The notes beneath the pieces are model-generated. The model saw only the letters and a program-made list of their open reading frames with translations, had not been told where the DNA came from and did not search any database. Below, one piece after another: positions 7,371 to 19,500 of a stretch of DNA of 25,481 nucleotides. A program made the position numbers and the translations under genes. This DNA comes from CAYLNM01 sp964385045 (GTDB lineage Bacteria > Planctomycetota > Phycisphaerae > Phycisphaerales > SM1A02): NCBI GenBank assembly GCA_964385045.1, contig CAYLNM010000050.1, positions 1 to 25,481 on the forward strand, written 5' to 3'. The number at the start of each line of letters is the position of its first letter. The stretch's first letter is position 1.

Positions 7371-9677
7371 TCAGCCCACCTTTCGCCGGTGGTAGAGGAC
7401 CTCCTCGAGCGCGAGCACGAGGAGGGCGGCGATCGCGAGGAGCATCCACGGAGGGCGGCCGCGCGGGATGGCCGGCGGCTCCACCGCGGCGGCGGGCGAC
7501 GGGGCGAGCAGGCTCTCCGCCGGCGCGAGCACGCTCGCGGCGAGGTCGGTGGTGGCCCCGGAGGCGACGGTGCGCCAGGGGCCGGCGGCGTCGAGGCGGA
7601 CGCCGGCGGAGGCGGTGGCGGTCGCCGCGGCGGGGTCGCGGTTCGGCGCGGCGCGGTCGCCGTTCGCCGCGGCGGGGTCGCTGTGCGGCGCGGCGCGGTC
7701 GTCGTTCGGCGCGGCGGGGTCGCCGTTCCGCGCCGCGGCATCGTCGTCCGGGGCCCGGGACGCATCGTCCGGGGCCGCGGCCGGGGCGGCGAGCTCGTCC
7801 GGCCCGAGCACCCGCGGGGCCTCGCCGGGTCGCAGGCCGGGGGCGCGGACGATCGCCCCGGTGGGCCAGGTCGCCCGCAGCCGATCGGTGCGGCCGCCGA
7901 GGTGCGTCGCGGCGCCGTGGACCATGAGCGGGAAGAACGGACTGAGCACGAAGTCGCCGGCGGCGGGATCGAGGTTGAAGACGAGGGCGAGCCGATCGCC
8001 GTCGCGCTCCTGCCACACGAGGTGCGCCCCGCCCGCGTCGCGCACGAGGACCGCCGCGCCCTCGGGGGCCCGCAGGTCGCGGGCGCCGGCGAAGGCCAGC
8101 TCCTCGACGGGCAGGAAGCGGAGGGCGGGGTGGCGCTCGGCGATCAGCCGCGGAAGCGGGGCGGGGACCGGCTCGCCGGTGCCGGCGTCGCCGGCGCCGA
8201 GCGCGGCGGCGGCGCCGAGAGCGGGCAGCCCCGAGGCCTCGGCCGCCGCGCGGTCGATCGGGGCGAAGACGATCGCGAGGTCGCTCGCGGCGCCGGGCGG
8301 ATCCGCCCCGGTGCGGACGACGACGTCGGCGCCGCGGGCGCCGGCCGTGCCGTTCGTGCCATCGGCCGCCGCGCCCTGGTGCAGCCGAAGCAGGCCGCCC
8401 GCCCGATCGAACGCCCGCACCGCGAGGGCGAAGAAGGGCCCGCGGGCCCCCCCCACCGCGACCCGCACCGGGTCCGGGGCGTGGGCGACGAGGTGGGCGA
8501 CGTCGTCGGCCGCGAGCGCGTCGGCGTCGGCGGTGGCGGTCGCCGCGGGGCCCGCGCCCGCGCCGTCGCCCCCGGCCCGCGCGAGCGCGAGCACGTACCG
8601 CCCCGAGCCGCCCGTGGCGGTGAAGACCTGGGGCGGGCCGAGCCCCGGCTCGACGGTGAGCGGGACGATCTTGACCGGGGCCCCGGCCCGCTCGAGCCGC
8701 ACCTCGACGTCCACCGGCACCTCGTGCGAGGACGCGACGCGGAAGAACAGCACCATCTCCGCCGATCCGGGGGCGGCCAGCAGATCCGCGGCCGCGAAGC
8801 CGAGGTTCGGCGGCGCGGCGTTCTCGCCCGCGGCCGGCCGGGCGCCCGTCTCGGACGCCGTCTCGCCCGCGGCCGGCGCATCGCTGCCCGCCCCCGGCCG
8901 ATCGCCCGGCGCCGGCCCATCGCCGCCCCCCCTCGTCGCGTCGCCCGCCGACGCCGCACCGCCGCCCGCGGACGCCGCGTCGCCCGCCCCGCCACCGTCG
9001 GCCGCGTCGGCCGCGACACCACGCGACGACATCGCCGCCGCGCCGCCCACCGGCAGCACCTCGACGCCCCCGGGCACGCGGAATCGCTCGCCCACGCCGT
9101 CGGTCAGCAGCAGGACGCGGAGGCGGTCCCCCACCGCCGTCGCCCGTTCGATCGGGGCCAGCGCCGCGGCGCGGGACGGCAGGTCGCTCGGCTCGATCGC
9201 GTCGATCGCCTCCCGCAGCGTGCGGGGGTCGTCCGTGAGGCCGGAGGCGAAGGCCAGCTCGTCGGCCACCGTCGCCACCGCGGCCCGTCGGCCGCCGCCG
9301 AGGGCGGCCACGATCCGCCGCGCCTCGGCCTTGGCCGCCGCGAGCCCCGGGCGCCCGTCCCCCGCCGGGCCGCCGCCCGCGCTCATGCTCACCGAGCGGT
9401 CGATCACGAGCACGACGTCGCGGTCGTCCCCGGCCTCGAACGTGGGCCGCGCCGCCGCGAGCACCGCGAGGCCGAGGGCCGCGAGCATGAGCACCAGGCT
9501 CAGGGCGTCCCGCAGCCGCCGGAAGAGGGCCGAGGACCGTCGCTCGACGAACACCCGGTCCCACAGGAACCACGCCGTCACGTCGTGGCGCCGCGGCCGG
9601 ACCTTCAGCAGATAGATCGCCGCGAGCGGCAGGGCCAGCAGCAGGCCGAACAGGAACCCGGGGGCGAGGACGCTCAT
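7371..9677 (-). CDS. BatA-like vWA domain membrane protein (N-terminal DUF1550/BatA region)
   Basis: This encodes a 768-residue protein. It begins with the BatA-type N-terminus: a hydrophobic helix (about 5-24), the LLKVRPRR segment, a W-F-LWDRVF stretch, and a second helix (about 57-76). A vWA domain (about 86-212) with MIDAS D93-R-S-V-S97 follows directly. A long Ala/Gly/Asp-rich linker (about 213-290) separates it from beta-rich regions (about 305-600). Next comes a Pro/Ala/Asp linker with five heptapeptide repeats (651-685), and a last hydrophobic helix (742-757) before the basic C-terminus. The ATG at 9677 overlaps the TGA of the DUF58 gene (ATGA), so the two are translationally coupled. 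BatA proteins in Bacteroides-type operons were tied to aerotolerance; in other groups the function is unclear. The domain call is sure; the physiological role is inferred. Confidence 0.9.
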   Translation of the reverse strand: MSVLAPGFLFGLLLALPLAAIYLLKVRPRRHDVTAWFLWDRVFVERRSSALFRRLRDALSLVLMLAALGLAVLAAARPTFEAGDDRDVVLVIDRSVSMSAGGGPAGDGRPGLAAAKAEARRIVAALGGGRRAAVATVADELAFASGLTDDPRTLREAIDAIEPSDLPSRAAALAPIERATAVGDRLRVLLLTDGVGERFRVPGGVEVLPVGGAAAMSSRGVAADAADGGGAGDAASAGGGAASAGDATRGGGDGPAPGDRPGAGSDAPAAGETASETGARPAAGENAAPPNLGFAAADLLAAPGSAEMVLFFRVASSHEVPVDVEVRLERAGAPVKIVPLTVEPGLGPPQVFTATGGSGRYVLALARAGGDGAGAGPAATATADADALAADDVAHLVAHAPDPVRVAVGGARGPFFALAVRAFDRAGGLLRLHQGAAADGTNGTAGARGADVVVRTGADPPGAASDLAIVFAPIDRAAAEASGLPALGAAAALGAGDAGTGEPVPAPLPRLIAERHPALRFLPVEELAFAGARDLRAPEGAAVLVRDAGGAHLVWQERDGDRLALVFNLDPAAGDFVLSPFFPLMVHGAATHLGGRTDRLRATWPTGAIVRAPGLRPGEAPRVLGPDELAAPAAAPDDASRAPDDDAAARNGDPAAPNDDRAAPHSDPAAANGDRAAPNRDPAAATATASAGVRLDAAGPWRTVASGATTDLAASVLAPAESLLAPSPAAAVEPPAIPRGRPPWMLLAIAALLVLALEEVLYHRRKVG
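7623..7727 (-). repeat. Five 21-base repeats encoding alternating D-P-A-A / D-R-A-A heptapeptides
   Basis: Within the BatA-like gene, residues 651-685 form five heptads of the pattern N-x-D-(P/R)-A-A-(P/A). The fourth position alternates Pro and Arg (P, R, P, R, P). At the DNA level the units are imperfect 21-mers. A looser Asp/Ala-rich stretch precedes them (about 632-650). This is likely an extended linker between the periplasmic part and the last membrane helix, and copy number may vary between strains. Confidence 0.85.
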
Positions 9678-10558
9678 GCGACCAGCCCCCCGCGGCGGAG
9701 GATGCGGGCGATCACGTCCTCGAACGGCACCTCGGTCGTCACCGACGCGAGGCCGATGCCCCGCCGGGAGCACGCGGCCCGCAGCGACTCGTTCCAGTCC
9801 GCGACCGCCTGCTCGTAGCGTCGCTGCTCGCGCTCGCCGATCGTGACCCGCCGCCGCTGGCCCGTCTCGACGCAGCGGAGGTCGACGTCGCCGAGGACGT
9901 CGCACCGCCGATCGCGATCGTCCTGCACCTGGATCGCGAAGACCTCGTGGCTGGCGTGGCGGAGACGGCTGAGGGCGCGGTCGAAGCCGGTCGGGAAGAG
10001 GAAGTCGCTGATCGGCACGACCATCGCCCGGCGGCGGTGGCGGGAGAGCATGGTGCGGCAGCACGCGTCGAGGTCGCTGTCGACGCCGGCGCACGTCACC
10101 TGCTCGAGTCCGCGGAGCATGGTCAGGGCGCGGTTGCGGCCGTGCAGCGGCTCGACCACCGGCTGCAGCCGGTCGCTCACGGAGTGGATCACCACCTGGT
10201 CGAGCCCGCTCAGGGCGAGGTAGCCGAGGGCGGCGGCGAGCCGGGCCGCGTGCGGGAGCTTGGAGGCCATCGAGCGGCTGGTGTCCAGCAGGAGCACCAG
10301 CGTCATGTCCTCCTCCATCTCGAAGAGCTTGATGACGAGGGACTCGAGCCGGCCGTACACCCGCCAGTCGATCGCGCGGTGGTCGTCGCCGTAGGTGTAC
10401 TCGGCGTAGTCGGAGAAGTTGACGCCCGCGCCCTTCTGCACGGTGCGGCGATTGGCCTGCAGCTTGCCCCGCAGCACGCGGCGGGCGAGCAGCGCGAGCG
10501 ACTCCAGCCGCTGGATGAACGCCGGGTCGGTGAGGTTGAGGGCGGGGGCCTGGGCCAC
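9674..10558 (-). CDS. DUF58 domain protein (vWA-like, MoxR partner)
   Basis: This encodes a 294-residue soluble protein. It has the DUF58 signature, YAEYTYGDDHRAIDWRVYGR (residues 51-70), preceded by the family's N-terminal helix with LLARRVLRGKLQANRR. This is followed by a vWA-like core with D92-T-S-R-S96 (a DxSxS MIDAS). DUF58 proteins are almost always encoded next to MoxR ATPases and are regarded as their adaptors or partners. In this block it lies directly between moxR and the BatA-like gene. The start is GTG at 10558, two bases after the moxR stop codon. Its own stop overlaps the next ATG (ATGA). No strong ribosome binding site is visible, consistent with translational coupling to moxR. 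The family call is very secure. Confidence 0.94.
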   Translation of the reverse strand: MAQAPALNLTDPAFIQRLESLALLARRVLRGKLQANRRTVQKGAGVNFSDYAEYTYGDDHRAIDWRVYGRLESLVIKLFEMEEDMTLVLLLDTSRSMASKLPHAARLAAALGYLALSGLDQVVIHSVSDRLQPVVEPLHGRNRALTMLRGLEQVTCAGVDSDLDACCRTMLSRHRRRAMVVPISDFLFPTGFDRALSRLRHASHEVFAIQVQDDRDRRCDVLGDVDLRCVETGQRRRVTIGEREQRRYEQAVADWNESLRAACSRRGIGLASVTTEVPFEDVIARILRRGGLVA

Positions 10559-10560
10559 GC

Positions 10561-11603
<1,043 letters not shown>

Positions 11604-11607
<4 letters not shown>

Positions 11608-13562
11608 GGGGTCTCCGAATCGCGGCCGCCGCCGGCGGACGGGCCGCTCGTGCCCGCGGGGTCCGGCGCGGGGTCGGCCGCGCCGGCGTCGCCCGCGGTG
11701 TGAGCCGTGCCGGCGCCGCCGGCCTCCCCGGCCGGCGCCTCCGAGGCGGTGCCGTGGATCGTCTCGAAGTAGGTCTTCACGCCGCCCCGCACCGACTCGG
11801 GCACGTCGGGCCGGGACACGAAGCGCTCGAGCTGCCGGGCGTACTCGACCTCGCGGCTCACCGCCCCGCGACCGGACGTCCCGGTGCCGGAGTCGGCATC
11901 CTGGACGATCGTCTGCGAGGGCCCGTCCGCGTTGCGGATGCCCCGCAGCTGCTCGAGGATCCCGTCGTCGCGGGTGACGGTCTCGTTCTCGCCGCCTGCG
12001 GACCCGGCTCCGATGCCCGGCCCCTGACCGGCGAAGGGGCTCGAGCACTGCCCGGCCACCGCACCCTGGCACTGGCCGAGCGTGCGGGCGAGCGACGAGA
12101 GCCGGGCGCGGGCCGACCGCTGGGCGTCGAGCTGCCGCATCCGCTGCTGCAGCCGCGACATCGCGCCGGCCACCCGCTGCGAGGCCTGCTGGAGACGCCG
12201 GAGGTCCGAGGCCGAGCATGCGCCGCCCTCGCACTGGCCGAGGGCCTGCTCCATCGCCTCCGCCGCCTCGGCGAGCTCCTGCATGTCGGACGCGATCGAG
12301 TCGCTCATCGCCGCGTCCGGATCGGCGTCCGAGGGCTCGCCGCCCGAGGGCCGTCCGTTCGCCGAGCGGTCGGAGGAGCGGTCGCTCCGGCGCCCGTCCC
12401 GGGCGCCGGACGCGGCCTCGCTCGCGCCGTCGCGGGCGGCGTCGCGCTGCCCGCGGAAGCGTCGGGCGGCCTCGCCGAGCGTGCTCGCGGCCTCCTTCAG
12501 CGCCTCGAGCTCCGCCCGCTTGGCCGCGAGCTCGGCCGCCGACGGCGGCGCGGCCGACGGCTTCATCGCCTCGAGCTGCTCCGCCGCCGCCTCGAAGTCC
12601 GTGCGCTCGAGCGCGTTCCCGAGGCGTCGCCCGCCCCGGCTCTCGCTGAGCTCGGCCCCCGCCGCCGCGAGCAGCTCCTCGGCCCGCGCCCGGTCGAGCT
12701 CGGCCGCGCGGCGGGTGACCTCGCGCTCCATCTCCGCGTACTGCCGAAGCAGCTCCGCCTCGTCCGGCGTGACCGCGAGCTCCTCCACCATCTCGAGCAG
12801 GCCCTCGGGGTCCATCGCTTCGAGCTCGTCCTCGTCCGCGATCTCCTCCCGCTGCCGCTCGAGCTCCTCGCGGAGGCCCTCGTTGAGCTCCTCGGCCAGG
12901 GCGACGGTGCGGGCCCGCGACTCGCGCTCGGCGAGGACGTGCGGGGCGTCGCCCTTGACGCTCAGGCCGATCGCCAGCAGCGGCAGCACGACGGCGGCCG
13001 CGACGAGGCCGCGGCCGGGCGCCGTCCGCAGGAGCCCGAGGTCGAGCCCCGCGAGGTGCTCGGCCACCCACGCCCGCTGCCGGGCGAGCATGCCGGTTCC
13101 GCCACCGGCCCCGCCGCCGACCGCGCCGGGCCGGGTGCGGAAGCCGAGGGCGGAGGAGACGCCGTCCTCGAGCTCGAACCGCTCGTCCACGATGCGGGCG
13201 GCGGTGCGGGCCGAGACCCGGGCGAGCACCGCGGCCGCCGCGGCCGCCAGCACCAGGACGGCCAGTCCGCCGCCGTACACCAACGCGGGCACCGCATGTC
13301 CGGCGGCGACGAAGCCGAGGCCCACGAGGGCAGTGAGTCCCCCGGTCGCGGCGAGGCCGCCGAGGAGCAGCCGCCGGCGCCGGCAGGACGCGAGAACCCG
13401 GCGGGCCTCCGCGATCGCGGCGTCGATGCGGGCGTCGGCCCCCGCGGGATCCGCCGCGCGGAGCGTCTCCCGGTCGGGCCCCGTCCCGGCGGGACCGAGG
13501 GGCGCTTCCGACGTGCGGACGTCGATCCCGGCTCCGGCCGGCGCGTGCTGCTGCTCAGCCAT
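11604..13562 (-). CDS. Membrane protein with long coiled-coil segment (DUF4175-like), MoxR operon
   Basis: This encodes a 652-residue protein. A hydrophilic N-terminus of about 60 residues precedes three hydrophobic segments (about 65-87, 92-114 and 184-201). Then comes a long, charged, helical region (about 205-375) rich in Glu/Arg/Ala with coiled-coil character. A Ser/Arg/Asp-rich linker (about 376-420) and a second helical part (421-500) follow. This carries two cysteine pairs, C444/C449 and C498/C506. The C-terminal tail is Gly/Ala/Pro-rich. The order of helices followed by a long Glu/Gln-rich stalk resembles DUF4175-type proteins next to MoxR modules; this is a resemblance, not a firm family call. 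The ATG at 13562 overlaps the end of the giant TPR gene by eight bases, with GGGAG nine bases upstream; its stop overlaps the moxR ATG. It probably links the periplasmic TPR scaffold with the cytosolic ATPase. Confidence 0.82.
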
Positions 13563-16500
13563 GGTGCTCGTCTCCCGTGTGATCCCCGGCGGCCTCGTCG
13601 GCCTCGTCGGCCTCGGCGGCCCCGGCGGCCCCGGCGGCCCCGGCGACCCCGTCATCCTCCGCTCCGGAACCCTCGGCCGCCAGGTCCGACATCGCGGAAC
13701 GGACCGCCTCGAGCTCCTTCTCCCGGTCGGCGGCGATCTCCTCGTCCTCGGTCGCCACCGACTCGAGCAGCGCCAGGGCCCGGTCGAGGGCCGCGGCGTG
13801 ACGCATGCGGGCGGCCAGCTCCACCCGCTCCCCGTCGTCCTCGCAGGCCGCCTCCGCCCGGGTCCAGGCCTCGGCCTCGAAGGCCGCCAGCCGCGGGTCG
13901 CGGCCGGCCGCGAGCGTCGCCTCGGGCTCGGGGCGATCCTCGCCCGCGTCCGCCCGCTCCGCGGCCTGGATCGCACGGCGGGCCTCCCCCGCGAGCGAGG
14001 CCCAGCCGTCGACGGACCCGGCACGCTCGCCGACCACCGATCCGTGGTCCACGAGGGCCTCGGCCCGCACCATCGCGACGAGCGCGGGCACGAGCGAGGA
14101 CCGGACGGGCTCCAGCGGCTCCGCGTCGAGCAGTCGCGTGATCGCGGCGACGGCCTCCGGCCACGGGGTGGCGTCGCCGTCGATCATCCGCCCCAGCGCG
14201 GCGCGCACGCCTTGGGCGGACACAGTCGTCGGCCCCACCCGGACGTCCCCGGGGGTGGCCCCGACCGCGGCCCCGGCCGAGGCCCGGGGCCGCGAGCCGG
14301 GGGGCTCGTCCGCCTCGAGCGACTCGAGCCACGCCGCGACCGCCTCGTCGTCCTCCGCGAGCAGGCCGAGCACGAGGGCCTCCGCCGCGGGATCGACGTT
14401 CCCGGCGCCCGAGTGGAGACGTCCGAGACGGGCCAGGCCCGAGACCGCGGCGCGCAGCATCTCGAGACAGTCCCGGCGCCGGTCCGGAGCGGCGACGAGC
14501 AGACCCGGAAGCGTCCGCCGGGCCGCGACGCCGACGAGCCGCCGCGTGGACTCCGCGAGGGACCACCGGTTCTGCGCTCCCTCAACGTCGCGGACCTCCT
14601 CGAGGATCTCGATCGTCGGCCGGAGGTCGTCCGCGTCGATGGTCGCGAGCACGTGGGCGAAGACCAGCTCCTCGGCCCAGAATCGTCCGTCCGCGTGGTA
14701 CCCCTCGGGGGCGCTGAACACGACGGTGCCGGCCGCCTCCGCCAGACGCTCCGCCAGCAGGCCCCGGGCGGCCGGCTCGATCGCCAGCAGGGCGAGCAGC
14801 CGACGCTCGACGAGCGGACGCCGGAACTCGTGGGCGAGCACCTCGCGGGCGAGACCGGCGAGCCGCGTCGCCCGCGTCGGCACCCCGTCGGGCCGCATCG
14901 CCTCGGCGTCGCCCGACGCGCCGGGCGGGGGGCCGTCGCCGTTCGTCGCGACGTCCGCGTCGCCGCCCGTCGGCTCGGGATCCGGTGCGTCCATGATCAT
15001 CGCGCGGGCGAGCAGCGAGAGCTCGGCGTCGTCGAGGGCGGCATCGAGCGCCGGCAGGCCCGCGTGCATGGCCTCGGAGTACGGCTGCCCGACGACCCTC
15101 CGCGGCATCGCCTCGCTCCACCACCGCCGGATCGCGGCCGCCGCCTCGTCCGCACCCCCCGCGGCCACCAGCGTCCGCCAGGCGCTGGGCATCGCGGCGA
15201 GGTTCTGGTCCGCGAGGGCGAGCAGCCTCCGCTCACCGGCGTCCACGCCGTCGGCGGCGGCGAGCTCCAGGAGCAGCTCGCGGACGCTCGGGACCATGCT
15301 GCCCTCGAAGACGATGCCGGTGTGACCGTGCCGGACGGAGGTCGTCATGCCGGTCGCGGACCGGCGGGTCATCTCGCGCACGTACGCCTCGACGATCGCG
15401 TCGGCATCCGCCGACGGACGATCTCCGTCCGCCGACCGCGCCCACGCCTGCAGCATCGGTCTCAGCCAGCCGTCCTCCAAAGCCCCGGGATCCTCCGCCG
15501 TCAGGGTCGCGGCGAGCTCGACGGCGCGGGACACGACCTCCGGGCCCGCCGCTTCGCCCACGAGCCCGAGGAGATTCGCCGCGACGGCGAGCCGGACCGA
15601 GGCCGGCTGCGCGTCGTCGCTCGCGACGAGCCGCCCGGCGACCGCCTCCGCCCGCTCGCGGACGGCGGGACGAACCGGATCCCGAGCGAACCCCCGCTCC
15701 GCCGCCTCGCCCACCCGCGCGAGCGCGTCGGCATCGCGCGCGCACTCGGCCAGCCACGCCGGGAGCTCCGGCGCGGCCTCGATCGCCCGCTCGACCGGCG
15801 GGACGCCCCTCAGCTCCGGCGCCGACACGCGGCTCCAGCGCGACGTCCGCGCCAGTCCGAGCGTCACGATCGCCGCGTCCTCGGGCTCGAGCACCTCGGC
15901 AAGGCGGAGCAGGAGCGTCCGGTGCCGGCGCTCGGATGCGTCGAGCCGCCGACCATCGACGATCGGCACCGTCTCGTCGCCTTCCTCGTCCGCGGCCGTC
16001 GCGATGCGGTTCATCAGCCGCGGCATCCGGTCCAGCACCGCGGCGGTATCGACCTCGATCGCCTCGGACTCGGCGAGCCGCACCAGCAGACGCATCAGTC
16101 CGGCCGCGGCCTCCGCGTCGACGCCCTCTCGATAGGCCTGCTGCTCGAGCTCCCCCGCGAGGCGGCCGGCCGTGCCGCGGCCCTGCGGCGAGGACTCCAC
16201 GAGGGGAAGTACGTGGGCGAGCACCGAGTAGGCATCGTCGATGCGGCCGCGAGCGGCGAGCGAACCCGCCACGGAGACCGACCGCCGCCATGCGTCCCAG
16301 ACCCCGAGGCCGCCCGCGGGGTCGAGACGCTCGATCGCCATGAGGGCGACCCGCTCCTCCTCGAGCGTGTCGACCACGCCGCCCTGCAGCCGGGCGGCCA
16401 GTGCGGCCGCCGGACCGTCCAGATCCTCCGCGTCGAGGACCCCCGGCGGCATCCCGTTCGCGACGCGCGCGATCACGTCGTCGGCGGCGGCGAGCAGCCG

Positions 16501-19500
16501 CTCGCGCCACGGGCCGAGCGCCTCGTGCCACTCGGCCGGAGCCACGTTCCCGTCCCGCAGATGCAGATCGAGCAGCGTCGCCCCCAGCCGGGGCGGGTCC
16601 AGCTCGTCGATCCACGCCTGCACGAGCGTGCGAAGCTCCGGCGACGCCTCCTCGCCCTCCTCCGCGACGGGCGTGCTCGCGCCGCGGATCGCTGCGGCCG
16701 CGGACTCCAGCAGTGACGCGTTCATGACCCATCCGCCCCGCTCCGAGGCGAAGGCCATCGGGTCGAACTCCCCGGGATCACCGGTGATCGGCAGGCGGTC
16801 GAGCGCCCGGAGCAGCCGGGCGACGGCCTCGTCCCGGGCCGCCCCCGCGACCGTCGTGGCGCCGACCCGGCTCCGGATCATCTCGTTGAAGGCCACGTCC
16901 AGCTGGCGGGCGCCTTCGGCGTCGAACTCCGGATCCACCAGGACCCCCGCCAGCTCCCGGACGAACGGCGCGTACTCCGGATGGCTGGCCATCCCGATCG
17001 CGACGTCGCGGTACTGGCGGATCCGGGAGGCCAGACCGCCGCTGGCCCACTGCCCGGGCTGGTAATTCCGCCGGATCCGCTCCTCGCGCTCGTCCGCCGG
17101 GCCGACGAGCTCGTCCGCCAGACGCTCGAGGAAGACGCGCCCCGCCGCCCGCGGGTCCGTGCCGTGCTCCTCGGCGTGCTCGGCCAGGACGCCGGTGAAG
17201 GCCAGGCCCTCCTGCGCGACCGAGGTCCACCCGAACGAGCTCCCCGCAAGGCGAGCGAGGGCGTCCACGACCTCGTCCATCACGACCGCCGGATCGACGC
17301 CGCGGTCGCGGGCCGCCTCCGCCACCCGCCGGATCACCGGGTCCTGGGACGTCCGCGGATCCGTGCCGTGGCGGGCGAGGATCGTGCGGGCCGTCTCGAG
17401 GAACGTCGCCTCGTCGCCCATGAGGAGCGTGGCGGTCGTCTCGAGCAGCTCGGCCTCCTCCCGCCGCCGCTGCTCGCGCAGGGTCGCCACCACGCGATCG
17501 ATCCGCTCCCGGTCCCCGGCCCGGCCCGCCATGCGGGCGAGGAACACCTCCGGCCGCGTGGGCGTGCGCATCTGCACGCCGCCCTGGGTGGGCATCATCA
17601 AGTGCATGCCGGCGGTCGCCGACCGGCTCATCCGGGCCTGCCGCGAGAGCGGCGCGACCAGCACGCCTTCCGCGATGTCCACGAGCGGCTCGAGGTCCTC
17701 CCCCGCGGCCTCGGCGGACATCAGCAGCCGGGAGAACGCGTGGGAGGCCGAGGGCGGGTGCTCCAGGAGCACCCGGGCGAGCCGGTCGTGCACGGCCTGC
17801 CGGCGATCGGCGAAGGCCTGCATGCCCGGCTGGACGTCCGCATCGATCTGGTCCATGTGCGGCAGCCGGGCGGTCTGGCCCCACGCCGCCTGCGTGAGCT
17901 GGAAGAACACCATCGTGCCGAGGTCCACGGCGAGCCGCTCGAGGGCCTCCGGATCGCTCGCCTCGACGAACGTCGCCACGGCCTCGGCCCGCGCGAGGCG
18001 AGGCTCGAGCTCCTGCGTCTGCGTCCGCGGCTGCAGGAAGACGGTGAGCGCCATCCCGTGCCGGGCCGGATCGAGTCGCGTGAGGATCTCCCCCGCCGCC
18101 TCGCCGTCCCCGCGGCCGACGTGCAGCTCCGCCAGCCGGACCGCGGCCTCGGGGACGAATCGCTCGGCCAGGGCCCGCTCGTACGCGGCCACCGCCTCAT
18201 CAGGGCGGCCGAGGGCGTCGAGGATCGACGCGAACCGCATCTGGCGGGCGGGCGAGGCGCCCTCGCCCGGATCCGCGATCGCGACGATGTCGTCCTCGAG
18301 GCCCTCGGCCCGGATCAGGGTGTCGAGCATCCGGGCCGGTGGCTGCTGCCGCATCCAGGCGTTGCCCGCGGCGACCTGCTGGGCGATCGACTCGAGCTCC
18401 CGCATCGCCAGCCGCGCCGCCGCCTCGCGCCGGTCGTCGGCCAGCGCCTCGCGGATGCGCTCGATGCTGCCGGGGGTGGTCGGCTGCCCCGGCATCGGCG
18501 GGGACATGCCGGCGGGCGATCGCCCGCTCGCGGCCATCCGGTCGCGCAGCGCGTCGGCCTCGTCCGCCAGGCCGAGCGCGTCGAGCGCCGCGAGCACCGG
18601 ACGCCGCGCCTCCGGAGCCGGGACCGCCCGCATGAGCCGGAGGGCCGAGCGCCGTCCGGCGGCCACGAGCTCCGGCCGCTCCTCCACGCCATCGACCTCG
18701 ATCGCGGAGGCGAGGATCGCGCCGTCGAGCATCTGCCGCATCGCCCGGCTCACGGGCAGCTCGGCGGCGGCGGTGAGATGCTGCAGCGCCTCCTCGTGCC
18801 ACTCGCCGCGGGCGGCCCAGGATCCGGCGACGAGGAGGGCGTCGAGCGACGGCGGATCGGCCGCCAGCAGCGGCGCGAGCAGCTCGTCGACGCGGTCGTC
18901 CTCGCCCGCGGTGGCGGCGAGCAGCGCGCGCATCAGCGGGTCCGCGGCCTGCTCGTCGAGTGCGGCGAGCAGCTGGGGATAGACGCCGACCCCGCCGGGG
19001 GTCGGCATCCCGATCCGCGGATCGGGCGCGAGCTGCAGGGCCAGCGCCGGCAGCGACTCGATGCCGGTGGGCGGAAAGCCGAGCGGCTGCACGACGCTCG
19101 CGCCGCCGAAGCGGCCGCCCATCGCCATCGCCATCTGCTGCTGCTGCTGGCGGGCGGCGGCCGCCCCCGCGGGCGACGCGCGGTGGTCGTCGATCTCCCG
19201 GACCACCAGCGCCGCCAGCTCGTCGTAGTCCTCGCGCTGCAGCAACGCCGTCATCAGCAGCTGCTGGAGGAAGCTGGCCCACGGCCCCGTTCTGTCGACC
19301 TGCGGATACCACGCGACGATCCGCTCCGCCATCGCGTCCGCGACGTCCTCGGGCAGGTCGCCCACGGACGCGAACCCCATGCCACGGCCGCCGCCGATGA
19401 GCATGCCGACGAAGTAGACCTCCCAGAACCGCGGCCGCTCGATGCGGTCCATCGCAGCCTCGACGTCCGGCCAGAGCGCCTCGACGGCCTCGGGGCCGTC

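Noticed and set aside
4714..9573. Upstream extension of the HEAT-like gene's frame to 1897 residues
   Set aside because: Beyond the GTG at 4713 the frame runs out of register through two well-supported vWA genes and turns into Arg/Gly/Pro-rich sequence.
4920..9818. 1632-residue open frame on the plus strand opposite the two vWA genes
   Set aside because: It has low-complexity Arg/Gly/Glu/His composition and no motif, and it is fully antisense to two genes with intact vWA domains.
11608..13071. Upstream extension of the moxR frame
   Set aside because: The extra part is out of frame with the coiled-coil membrane gene and is Arg/Gly/Ala-rich noise; the ATG at 11607 with GGAG and ATGA overlap explains the true start.
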